Under the pieces are notes generated by a model. It ran no database searches, was not told the DNA's origin, and was given only the letters and a program-made list of their open reading frames with translations. A stretch of DNA of 64,000 nt, from the NCBI GenBank assembly GCA_023954475.1, contig JAMLHW010000017.1, positions 43,128-107,127 on the forward strand, read 5' to 3'. The position numbers and the translations under genes are program-made. This stretch comes from Anaerolineae bacterium. Its GTDB lineage: Bacteria; Chloroflexota; Anaerolineae; Promineifilales; Promineifilaceae. How positions within the stretch are numbered: the first letter of the stretch is position 1; each line of letters opens with the position of its first letter. Positions 45,715 through 54,019 of the stretch are shown here, in pieces.

Positions 45715-47715
45715 TTAGTCAGTTGCTACAGCCACACGCTGACGCGCCCGGCTTGCTGCTATCGCTTTCTCATCCGCACGGTCCGGCCATGCGGCAATCA
45801 AAGTACCGAAGATGAAAATAATACCGCCGGCCCACACCCAATTGACCAACGGGTTCAAATAAATTCGGACTGTCGCCTGATCAGCAAGCTGCGGTTCCCA
45901 CGCCACGAGCAAGACATAGAAATCTTCCAGAGGAGTCGAACGCAGGTCAGGAATCGTCATGGGCTGTCCGGTTCTGGTATAGAGTTCGGTACGCGGATTG
46001 ATCGTTTTGACCAGTCTATCGCCAATGTAAACATCCATTGTCGCTTCAGTAATGATCAAATCGTCGCGACCGGCAAAGCGATCGACACCGTTAAACAGCA
46101 ATGTGTAGCGGCCCAGGTCAACGGTTTGACCGGTTTGCATGAGCAGTTGCGTTTCTTGCTGGAAAAACTCAATGCCGATAATGCCAAATGCCATCGCGAC
46201 GACGCCAAGGTGGATCAAGTAACCACCATAACGCCGTCTATTACGAGCAACTAAAGAATACAGCGCCCTAAATGGATTCTCATGTTTGCTGCGCATACGT
46301 GCCCATGTGCCTTTCAGATATTCACGGACGGTCAGGATGCCGGCAAACGTCGCGATCCACAAACCTAACCAGGTTCCGGGCGAACCCAATCCGACAACGA
46401 TCATGATCACGATTGGAATGAGCGCACCGACAGCGGGCCAAGCCATTGCCCGCAACATTTTCATGCCGTTGGTGCGAAACCACATGGTCAATGGCGCAAT
46501 GCCCATGAGCAAAACGAGCAATGCAAACAGGGGCCCGGTCACTTTTTCGTAGTATGGCGGACCGACGACAACTTTATCGCCAAACATCTCGGACATGATC
46601 GGGAAATATGTGCCGATAAAGACCGCTGCGAGAATCGCAATGATGAGAAAATTGTTGGCAAGGAAAGCAGATTCGCGAGACAAGAACGAGTTTAGGCGAT
46701 TTTCGGCCGATAAGGCATCGTGTCGCCTGATGATCCAATAGACCGAAAAGACCAACATGATCACCAGAAAACCAAAAAACAACGGGCCGATTGCCGATTG
46801 CGCAAACGAGTGCACCGACGATATGACGCCACTGCGCACGATAAACGTGCCGGAAATCACCAACAGGAACGTTATCACGATCAGGACCATATTCCACAGC
46901 TTGAACATGCCCCGTTTTTCCTGAATCATGACCGAATGCAAGAACGCTGTACCCGCCAGCCAGGGCATTAACGACGCGTTTTCCACCGGATCCCAACCCC
47001 AGTAACCGCCCCAACCGAGCACATCATAAGCCCAGCGTCCGCCCAGGATCAGACCGAGGCTCAAAAAGAGCCAGGCGACCAACGTCCAACGGCGTGTGGT
47101 GCGAATCCAAGCATCATCGAGATGCCCGCTCATCAATGCCGCCATTGCAAATACATAAGGAATCGTAAAACCGACAAAGCCGAGGTAGAGCATTGGCGGA
47201 TGGATGATCATGCCCGGATGGCGCAGCAGCGGATTGAGGCCGCGCCCGTCCAATGGCACTACGGGCAATCGCGTAAACGGATTCTCGAAAAAGATGGTGA
47301 TGATGAGAAAGAATATCTGTGTGAAGCTGGCAACCAACAAAGCGTAAGGCATCAACTCGCGATCTTCGCGCCATTTGCGCTGCATGGCAGCCGCTGTAAA
47401 CAAAGACAGAAGTAAATTCCAGAATAACAACGAACCCTTTTGGCCTCCCCACAACGCCGTTACTTTTAGGTAGGTGGGCATATCGAGGCTGGTGACACTG
47501 GCCACGTATTCGAGAGAGAAGTCGTTGCGCACCAACGAAACGATCATGGTTAAGCAGGCAACCAGAATCAAGGGAAAGGTGATCGCGATTGCGTTGCGGG
47601 CGCTCTCGACCCACCGGTGATTACCGGTGCGTGCGCCGTACCATGACGCAAATGCTGCAAAAACAGATGCTATCAGCGCAGTTACGAGTGAGGCATATCC
47701 GATGTCAGCAAGCAT
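45715..47715 (-). CDS. heme lyase CcmF/CcsA family
   Basis: 666 residues with at least a dozen membrane helices. The WWD heme-handling motif is clear: WGGYWGWDPVENASLMPW. Also MIIHPPMLYLGFVGFTIPY and FIVRSGVISSVHSFA, typical CcmF stretches. CcmF transfers heme from CcmE to apocytochrome c with CcmH. It sits between ccmE (upstream, with a terminator in between) and ccmH. Start at ATG 47715. Confidence 0.95.
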   Translation of the reverse strand: MLADIGYASLVTALIASVFAAFASWYGARTGNHRWVESARNAIAITFPLILVACLTMIVSLVRNDFSLEYVASVTSLDMPTYLKVTALWGGQKGSLLFWNLLLSLFTAAAMQRKWREDRELMPYALLVASFTQIFFLIITIFFENPFTRLPVVPLDGRGLNPLLRHPGMIIHPPMLYLGFVGFTIPYVFAMAALMSGHLDDAWIRTTRRWTLVAWLFLSLGLILGGRWAYDVLGWGGYWGWDPVENASLMPWLAGTAFLHSVMIQEKRGMFKLWNMVLIVITFLLVISGTFIVRSGVISSVHSFAQSAIGPLFFGFLVIMLVFSVYWIIRRHDALSAENRLNSFLSRESAFLANNFLIIAILAAVFIGTYFPIMSEMFGDKVVVGPPYYEKVTGPLFALLVLLMGIAPLTMWFRTNGMKMLRAMAWPAVGALIPIVIMIVVGLGSPGTWLGLWIATFAGILTVREYLKGTWARMRSKHENPFRALYSLVARNRRRYGGYLIHLGVVAMAFGIIGIEFFQQETQLLMQTGQTVDLGRYTLLFNGVDRFAGRDDLIITEATMDVYIGDRLVKTINPRTELYTRTGQPMTIPDLRSTPLEDFYVLLVAWEPQLADQATVRIYLNPLVNWVWAGGIIFIFGTLIAAWPDRADEKAIAASRARQRVAVATD

Positions 47716-47731
47716 AATTGCTCCAGAAATT

Positions 47732-47765
47732 AAAAGAGCACGGGCCGAAAATTCGGCCGATGCTC
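47732..47765 (-). terminator. rho-independent terminator after ccmE, built on the TCGGCCGA palindrome
   Basis: On the minus strand GAGCA-TC-GGCCGAA pairs with TTCGGCC-CG-TGCTC with a short T loop, followed by TTTTAATTT. One arm of the hairpin is a palindrome copy. It partly insulates ccmE from ccmF. Confidence 0.75.
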
Positions 47766-47859
47766 AATTCTTACTAAATAAATAGAGACCGTTTGCAGAA
47801 ACCGAGTTACTTGACGCAAGCATCACGAAGAGCTGGAAAACTCGGCTTCCAACTTAGTT

Positions 47860-48351
47860 TTATTCTACCACTGCGGCTTCAGCGGCTGCCGCTTCTTCAT
47901 AGCGGGTCGGGCACTTAAGCAATAAACCGCCCGAATTGGCGTACATAGCGCCGTCTGCGCCGATTGATCCTTCGACCACAGCCTGCGCTTCGTGTTGCAA
48001 CAAGTCCGGAACAGGTTCGTTCATCGCCACAATGTGCATCACTTGTGTGGGGTTATTGATATCGTCAGCAATATCAAATTCCAGTCTTGACGTAAAATCA
48101 TCAATTTGTGTGAACTTGATCGAATCGCCGAGGACAAACGCCGTCAGACGCAAATCACTACCGTGATATTTAGCCGGGTTAGCGTAATATTCGCCGACAG
48201 TCACGTAGTATTGTTGTGTGTCGGACAAGGCATTAAAGATCAAAAAGCCTAACGCAGCGACAATCAAGATGCCGCCGATTACAAACTTCAGGTTGTTCCG
48301 CTTGGGTTTTTCGAGTTCTTGTTGCTTCGTTGTCCAAGTTGTATCTGTCAT
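47860..48351 (-). CDS. cytochrome c maturation heme chaperone CcmE (Cys-type)
   Basis: 163 residues. One N-terminal membrane helix (about 24-40), then the OB-fold beta domain QQYYVTVGEYYANP to VVEGSI. The heme attachment position is CPTRY (Cys147, Tyr151), where E. coli CcmE has HxxxY. Cys in place of His is known from Desulfovibrio and archaeal CcmE. A Glu/Ala tail follows. It holds heme on its way from CcmABCD to CcmF; those loading genes are not in the window. It is first of the ccm run. Confidence 0.88.
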   Translation of the reverse strand: MTDTTWTTKQQELEKPKRNNLKFVIGGILIVAALGFLIFNALSDTQQYYVTVGEYYANPAKYHGSDLRLTAFVLGDSIKFTQIDDFTSRLEFDIADDINNPTQVMHIVAMNEPVPDLLQHEAQAVVEGSIGADGAMYANSGGLLLKCPTRYEEAAAAEAAVVE

Positions 48352-48538
48352 TATGTTCTTTCCGTGAAGTTAAAGCTTACTCAATGTTGCCGTCTACCAA
48401 TCATATTGTGAATTTTAGCCCAAATTCGACAAACTAGACTTATTCAGGCCACATTCCTAATCTATTTTCCACAATGTACTGGATCGGCAACAGTACCATT
48501 TGTCATCAGTATGTTATGACGATAAACCCATGAAAAAG

Positions 48539-48844
48539 TTACGCGTCGTCATCATCAAACTCATCGTCATCATAATCTTCATCGTCAAATTCATCATCGT
48601 CATCATACTCAATCGCCAAAATAGCTTCAGCATCGGTTGCCAACGCTTGCGGTACGATGACGTAAGCAGCGCCCATGTTACCGACTGTTATGCCAAATCC
48701 TTCTCCACCGGCCCCTTCGCGCCAAATTGCCTGCGCTTGAATCCCTTCGGCCTGCAGGCGTCCGGCAATGATTTCTGCGTTCATGATTCCAGCCGTTTCT
48801 GCAACAATGTGCCAACCTTCCTGGGAGTGTGGTTGTGTACTCAT
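48539..48844 (-). CDS. small DUF2007-like protein with an acidic tail
   Basis: 101 residues. A ferredoxin-like domain about 10-75 (VAETAGIMNAEIIAGRLQAEG and VPQALATDAEAILAIE) fits the DUF2007 putative signal-transducing family. The last 25 residues are almost all Asp/Glu (YDDDDEFDDEDYDDDEFDD). CGGAG lies 8 bases upstream of the ATG. Unlinked to a known pathway. The 187-base gap up to ccmE and the 160-base gap up to the next gene show no feature I recognise, except a palindrome copy at 48903. Confidence 0.72.
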   Translation of the reverse strand: MSTQPHSQEGWHIVAETAGIMNAEIIAGRLQAEGIQAQAIWREGAGGEGFGITVGNMGAAYVIVPQALATDAEAILAIEYDDDDEFDDEDYDDDEFDDDDA

Positions 48845-49004
48845 GCGGATGCTCCGTGGTTAGTTTTCGACCAATCAAGTAATGCCATTATAACATACTC
48901 ATTCGGCCGAAATGAAGCGATTAATACAGTCGATAACCATATGATGGCCCGGATCGCGTTATTGGAGTAGACAAACCTTGGCGGTTCGGGGCCAACATCA
49001 CGCC

Positions 49005-49802
49005 CTACTCTTCTTCATCACCAAACGTCGTGATCAGAAACCGGGCTACCGCTTTGTTAAACTCCTCCGGCTGCTCGATTGGCGGCAAATGACCAGCATC
49101 CACCAGCCGCACAAACTCAGCATCCGGTATTGCCTCTGCCATGTATTGCGCCTCATCTATCGGCACGATTTGATCATCTGCACCGTGAATGATCATTGTC
49201 GGTACAGCGATTGACGACAGCCATAGGCGTGCATCCGCTCGATCACGCATCGCCTTCAAGGCACCGATCACACCATCTGTAGGCGTAGCTACCATCATCG
49301 ACTGCATAATATCGGCCAGTTCCGGGGCAGATTCGAGCGTGCTTGGCGAAAACAGCTTGGGCATTAAGGCCTTGACCAGTGCTTCGACGCCGTTAGCCTG
49401 CACTGATGCAATCGCCTTATCGCGGTTGGCTTTACCCGTCTTGTCATCCGGTGCAGCGCGTGTCGCGGTCAAGATCAACGCCGCAATGCGTTCCGGGTAG
49501 CGTTGCACCAGATCAAGCGCCACATAACCACCCATCGACAGACCACATATGACGACCGGATCAATGATACCCAGTGAGTTGAGCAATGTAATACAGTCAT
49601 CGGCGTATTGGGCGATGGAATACGGTGGTTCGACTTCGGAAAAGCCGTGACCACGCAGATCAGGTGCAATGACACGCACTAACTCGTGTAGATCGTCAAG
49701 CTGCATTTCCCACATGCTACTGCTAAAGGGAAATCCGTGAATAAAAAGCATAGTAAGGCCGCCGGCACTATCCTGGTAGGCCATTTCAAAGTGTTTTGTC
49801 AT
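49005..49802 (-). CDS. alpha/beta-hydrolase (3-oxoadipate enol-lactonase-like)
   Basis: 265 residues. Catalytic elbow GLSMGGYVALDL, acid region HGADDQIVPIDEA and the catalytic His in DAGHLPPIEQPEEF, all in the usual order. FIHGFPFSSSMW carries the oxyanion loop. It resembles PcaD-type lactonases, but the same fold covers many esterases, so substrate is not assigned. Start at ATG 49802; it is downstream of the HMG-CoA lyase gene with 70 bases between. Confidence 0.88.
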   Translation of the reverse strand: MTKHFEMAYQDSAGGLTMLFIHGFPFSSSMWEMQLDDLHELVRVIAPDLRGHGFSEVEPPYSIAQYADDCITLLNSLGIIDPVVICGLSMGGYVALDLVQRYPERIAALILTATRAAPDDKTGKANRDKAIASVQANGVEALVKALMPKLFSPSTLESAPELADIMQSMMVATPTDGVIGALKAMRDRADARLWLSSIAVPTMIIHGADDQIVPIDEAQYMAEAIPDAEFVRLVDAGHLPPIEQPEEFNKAVARFLITTFGDEEE

Positions 49803-49872
49803 GAATGGTTTGCTCGTATGTTAGTTGGTTAATTATCGATGAGTGGAATGCAATCATTATGTGTATTCAACG

Positions 49873-50814
49873 CTACGTGATGCCGGGCAGTTCGCTGGCG
49901 GGGCGTGCATGGGCTTCCCACCATGGCCAGATGCGGCCACCTATCGGCCGATTGACAAATCCTTTCGCCAACTGGACAACTTTCCACAGTTTGGCCAGAT
50001 CGACGCCGGTCTCAAAACCCATCTTGTGCGCCATAAAAACGAGGTCTTCCGTTGCCAGATTGCCGGCTGCCCCAGGGGCAAACGGGCAACCGCCCAAACC
50101 GCCAACGCTGGCATCGAACAGACGTACGCCGGCGTGAATGGCGGCGGCCGCGTTGACAAGACCCAGTGCCTGTGTATCGTGCAGGTGAATGGCGAGCTTT
50201 TTTCGGCCGAAACGCGTCACCAAATCCTTCATCAAATAGCCGACTTCCAACGGCTGAGCATGGCCAATCGTGTCCGCAATTGCCAACTCATCCGGACGCA
50301 TATCCCATACCGCTTCCGCCACGCCAATCGTCACATTGGGCGGAATATCTCCCTCGTAAGGACACGTCCACGCTGTACCAATGTAAACACGCATCCAGAT
50401 ACCATCTTCGCGCGCACGCCGGAGCAGAATGCGCGTCAGTGCCAGCGATTCATCGCGTGACATGTTGCTATTGCGTTCGCTGAGCGTATTGCTCACCATC
50501 ACCAACGTCGCCAATGAAGTCGCGCCACTCTCCAACGCATAATCATAGCCGCGTTCATTGAGCACCAACGCTGTCAAGCGAATATCAGGATCGTGAACTT
50601 TTGCCAGCGTTCGGGCCATCACCTGGCGCGAATCAGCCATTTGCGGCACCAGCTTCGGATTAACAAAACTGGTCACTTCAATATTGTCCAGACCGGCTTC
50701 GATCAGACCGCTGATTAGCAACCGTTTCTGTGCCGTACTGATAGGCACAGGCTCATTTTGCAGCCCGTCACGCGGGCCAACCTCACAAATGCGAATACGA
50801 TGTTCCATGTCCAT
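49873..50814 (-). CDS. mvaB: hydroxymethylglutaryl-CoA lyase
   Basis: 313 residues from ATG at 50814. It splits HMG-CoA into acetoacetate and acetyl-CoA, the last step of leucine breakdown. Seen: CEVGPRDGLQNEP with substrate Arg/Asp, VLVMVSNTLSERN-type strand, and the catalytic-Cys loop DASVGGLGGCPFAPGAAGN. No other leucine catabolic genes are adjacent. The EcoRV-type cassette begins 30 bases upstream on the same strand. A palindrome copy (50203-50210) is the last one before the 3.5-kb gap. Confidence 0.93.
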   Translation of the reverse strand: MDMEHRIRICEVGPRDGLQNEPVPISTAQKRLLISGLIEAGLDNIEVTSFVNPKLVPQMADSRQVMARTLAKVHDPDIRLTALVLNERGYDYALESGATSLATLVMVSNTLSERNSNMSRDESLALTRILLRRAREDGIWMRVYIGTAWTCPYEGDIPPNVTIGVAEAVWDMRPDELAIADTIGHAQPLEVGYLMKDLVTRFGRKKLAIHLHDTQALGLVNAAAAIHAGVRLFDASVGGLGGCPFAPGAAGNLATEDLVFMAHKMGFETGVDLAKLWKVVQLAKGFVNRPIGGRIWPWWEAHARPASELPGIT

Positions 50815-50843
50815 GATTTCACTCTTCACAGAGTAGCAGATTG

Positions 50844-51755
50844 CTAACTATCGAAACCAGCGCGTTCTTCAAACAACTGCAATTGAACAGGCTTCACAGG
50901 CTCTACAAACTCGAAAGCTGACAGATCGATGTTGGTTACTATCGCCTCTACCATTGGATTGCGATTTCGCTCATTGGCTCCGACATGGTAAAAGTGTTCA
51001 TGCGTAATAATATTGAACTGACTCCATAATAAATCAATATACTCATTAGCTCGGTAATCGTTGTGATGCCATGTTGAAAGGATGAATTTTCCAGGAGAAG
51101 CTGACAATGATTGAAACAAATTCCTTTCATAAGTGTCATCCCACCCATTATAGTAATCTGCATGTCTGCCGATGTACGGGGGATCGCAATAGATAATGTC
51201 ATTGTGAGTCGCCAAGTCAATAGTTTTCTCAAAACCCTGGCATGAGAAAGTTATGTCTTTTGTCAGAATTACATTCGACACATATTCAACCTGATTGACT
51301 ATCTTCGTAACATAAGCTGGCGAAAATCGGTTAGGTTTGCGACAAAATGGCACATTGTATCTGCCTTTTTGGTTAAACCTGATCATGCCATTGAAACTGG
51401 CACGACTCAAGAATAGGAAATCTAGCGGATTATGCTGTTTATTGAAGCGGTCACGAATCGAATAGTAGTGAGATTCACCTACAATCCGCAGTTGTGCACC
51501 CTCTTCCTCCAAGTATTTCCTGACAACCCCCGGCGTTATTCGTTTCTCAGAAATTGCGGTATAAAAATCTATCAAATGCGGATTGGTATCACAAAGCAAA
51601 GCACGTTGACCAGCTAGATTAAAACCAACCACACCGGTTCCCATAAAGGGTTCAATCCAGATTCCAGAAAATTCGGGTGGAACTAAACTCCTGATCCAGA
51701 GAACCAATTTCGTTTTAATACCTTGCGATTTGATTGGTGGGACATGAACTTTCAT
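50844..51755 (-). CDS. EcoRV-type adenine DNA methyltransferase
   Basis: 303 residues from ATG at 51755. It belongs to the D12/Dam class of N6-adenine methyltransferases: SAM-binding EPFMGTGVVGFN and catalytic CDPPYIGRHADYYNGW. The N-terminal VPPIKSQGIKTKLV and the block SFNGMIRFNQKGRYNVPF are close to M.EcoRV. Prediction: it methylates adenine in GATATC and protects against the adjacent nuclease. The start lies 13 bases after the nuclease stop with AAAGAC upstream. Base composition is lower in GC than neighbours. Confidence 0.92.
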   Translation of the reverse strand: MKVHVPPIKSQGIKTKLVLWIRSLVPPEFSGIWIEPFMGTGVVGFNLAGQRALLCDTNPHLIDFYTAISEKRITPGVVRKYLEEEGAQLRIVGESHYYSIRDRFNKQHNPLDFLFLSRASFNGMIRFNQKGRYNVPFCRKPNRFSPAYVTKIVNQVEYVSNVILTKDITFSCQGFEKTIDLATHNDIIYCDPPYIGRHADYYNGWDDTYERNLFQSLSASPGKFILSTWHHNDYRANEYIDLLWSQFNIITHEHFYHVGANERNRNPMVEAIVTNIDLSAFEFVEPVKPVQLQLFEERAGFDS

Positions 51756-51768
51756 ATACTTGTCTTTC

Positions 51769-52605
51769 TTAAAGCCAATTACGCTTGGGCACAACTAACG
51801 AGACATCACCGCCTCTATATTCGATAAATTCTCTGAGATTTGAGATTCGTTTAGTTCCGCCTTTACCATCAGGAATTGTGATCTTTCGATAATTCATCCA
51901 GTAATCATCAAACCATGCCTCGCCAAGTTGGGAAAACATGCCTCTTCCGTTCACAATATCTTCAATCCTATTTATGCTCCCGATATTGGCTGTGTTACCG
52001 CTGCCACCCTTATCACTGGCAATACGCCACTTTTCGGCAACAAAGAACTGGATATTTCTAATGACTGAGGTGATTGAGTGCAATTCACTTAAAGCATGCA
52101 CCTGTGTTTCATCAATAGTGGAACTGTTAGCTCGATCATAGATAATGCCCAGGCAAAAATGCCCCGCATACGAACTGTAAGGGAATTGGATATTCTTTGT
52201 ACTTCTTCGATCCTCGAAGTACCGACCATGTGAACCCAGCGTAAAGCTATTACACAAATGCGGTCTGGCAGGCAGCCGATAGGTGGTTTTGAAATCTACA
52301 GCGAACTTTATTTCTTCATTTTGTGCATCAAGAAAAGAAATATCTGGGTAGTAGTTTTGGTGATCAGCCAAAACGATCTTGTATCCATTTTTCATCGCAA
52401 ATTCGACAATCTTCGAAAAAAGATGAATCTCCAGAATTTTCGAGACAATTTTCGTGTCGGTTGAAATTGTGTAAACGTTGCGAAAGATGTCAACGAACCC
52501 TTTTACACTCCATTGTCCGTCATCGGTGCTGACATAACCTTGCAGACTATTGACAAAATCTCTTAAACGTGCCTCAAATATGTTCTTTTGTAATTCTGCA
52601 TTCAT
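51769..52605 (-). CDS. EcoRV-type type II restriction endonuclease
   Basis: 278 residues, no signal peptide. The catalytic triad of EcoRV is conserved with identical spacing: Asp88 (NYYPDIS), Asp104 and Lys106 (VDFKTTY), as Asp74-Asp90-Lys92 in EcoRV. The recognition loop GSGNTANIGS (201-210) matches the EcoRV loop, so GATATC specificity is likely. FTLGSHGRYF and FFVAEKWRIASD also align. The gene lies directly before the methyltransferase in one operon. It is AT-richer than its surroundings and lacks the local palindrome, suggesting recent acquisition. EcoRV relatives in this phylum are unusual as far as I know. Confidence 0.92.
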   Translation of the reverse strand: MNAELQKNIFEARLRDFVNSLQGYVSTDDGQWSVKGFVDIFRNVYTISTDTKIVSKILEIHLFSKIVEFAMKNGYKIVLADHQNYYPDISFLDAQNEEIKFAVDFKTTYRLPARPHLCNSFTLGSHGRYFEDRRSTKNIQFPYSSYAGHFCLGIIYDRANSSTIDETQVHALSELHSITSVIRNIQFFVAEKWRIASDKGGSGNTANIGSINRIEDIVNGRGMFSQLGEAWFDDYWMNYRKITIPDGKGGTKRISNLREFIEYRGGDVSLVVPKRNWL

Positions 52606-52716
52606 GCTATTAGCTCAAGATGTTTTCACTCATATCTTCGATGATTATACTGCATTCCGCAGCTCGCTTGCGATTTCGGTTGACAACACGGCAGTGATTC
52701 ACTACAACTAGCAGCC

Positions 52717-53292
52717 ATGCAACACTTCATCGAACCCTGGAAAAAGATCAGTAGTGAAGATGGCAGTGATTTTCGCATCTTTCGCGCCCGCTGGGATACA
52801 AGCGTGTCACCGCGCACGGGAAAACGGCATAAGTTTGTCGTCCTCGAAGCGCCGGATTGGATCAACATTATTCCGTTGACGCCGGATGGCAAGGTCGTCT
52901 TTGTGGAGCAATATCGGCACGGCAACCAAACGATTACGCTGGAAGTGCCCGGCGGCATGGTTGATCCCGGCGAGACACCGCAACAAGCTGCACTGCGTGA
53001 ATTGCGCGAAGAAACCGGCTATGAGTCTGACAGCACTGTGCATCTGGGCAGTGTCGCGCCCAATCCGGCGTTTCTCAACAATCGCTGTCACTCATTCGTC
53101 ACGTTCAATGCGCGCCAGGTGACGTCTCAGACCTTTGACGGCACGGAAGACATTGCATTGCACGAAATTCCGCTGGCTGACGTACCCAACCTGGTCTATA
53201 CGGGCAAAATCACACACTCGTTGACGATTGCTGCATTCTACCATTTCAACCGCTATCGGGAGCGCCATGGATCGGTCGGTGACGGACGCTGA
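52717..53292 (+). CDS. Nudix hydrolase, ADP-ribose pyrophosphatase-like
   Basis: 191 residues. Full Nudix box: GGMVDPGETPQQAALRELRE then EETGY. The upstream IIPLTPDGKVVFVEQYRHGN strand and downstream FDGTEDIALHEIPLADVP fit the ADP-ribose pyrophosphatase group. Its end overlaps the trmH start by 26 bases. It resumes the non-cassette gene order to the right of the EcoRV-type island. Confidence 0.9.
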   Translation: MQHFIEPWKKISSEDGSDFRIFRARWDTSVSPRTGKRHKFVVLEAPDWINIIPLTPDGKVVFVEQYRHGNQTITLEVPGGMVDPGETPQQAALRELREETGYESDSTVHLGSVAPNPAFLNNRCHSFVTFNARQVTSQTFDGTEDIALHEIPLADVPNLVYTGKITHSLTIAAFYHFNRYRERHGSVGDGR

Positions 53293-53965
53293 GTTAGCTG
53301 CTCTGGCAGCCTATCTGTCACAGTTTGTCACGCCACACAAGCTGTCATTGATGGATGCGGTGCTGGCGCAGCGGACGCGCTATCTTACCGTCGTGCTCGA
53401 GGATATCGATAAGCCGTACAATGCCGCTGCCGTGTTGCGAACCTGTGATGGTTTCGGCGTGCAAGATGTGCATGTGATTCAAAATGTCAGGCACCTGTAT
53501 TTCAGCAACCATGTTACCCAAGGTGCGGAACGCTGGGTAACGACTCATTTTTATCGCGAGCCGGATGGTCACAATACGGCGCATTGTTACGCTGCACTGC
53601 GTGAGCAAGGGTATCGCATTGCGGCGACCTCGTTGCGGCCCGGCAGTGTACCGCTGCACGAACTCGATTTAGCACAACCGACTGCATTGGTTTTTGGACT
53701 TGAGGAATCGGGTTTATCCGATGAAGCACATGATTCGGCCGATATTCATATCACCATTCCCATGTTTGGCTTCACGCAGAGCTTCAATCTTTCGGTCAGC
53801 GCGGCAATCTGTCTCTATGAGCTGACGAGACAGCTACATGCCACTGCCATTGACTGGCGGCTCGATTCAGCCACGCGGACAGCAATAAAAGTAACGTGGT
53901 TGCAAGAGCGTATTCAGGGTGGTGATGCGTTAGCGCGGCGCTATCTTGCCGGTGACAGCAGTTGA
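53267..53965 (+). CDS. trmH: tRNA (guanosine-2'-O-)-methyltransferase TrmH
   Basis: 232 residues from ATG at 53267, chosen for GGGAG upstream. The SPOUT fold motifs are present: LEDIDKPYNAAAVLRTCDGFG (motif 1), VFGLEESGLSDEA (motif 2) and FTQSFNLSVSAAICLYEL (motif 3). TrmH methylates the ribose of G18 in tRNA. The gene starts within the Nudix gene end. A palindrome copy (53735) ends the long gap. Confidence 0.9.
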   Translation: MDRSVTDAELAALAAYLSQFVTPHKLSLMDAVLAQRTRYLTVVLEDIDKPYNAAAVLRTCDGFGVQDVHVIQNVRHLYFSNHVTQGAERWVTTHFYREPDGHNTAHCYAALREQGYRIAATSLRPGSVPLHELDLAQPTALVFGLEESGLSDEAHDSADIHITIPMFGFTQSFNLSVSAAICLYELTRQLHATAIDWRLDSATRTAIKVTWLQERIQGGDALARRYLAGDSS

Positions 53966-54019
53966 GACAATGAGCTTGCCGCGATTTGCAAACATGCGGC
54001 AAGCTCCGGAAATGCGAAG

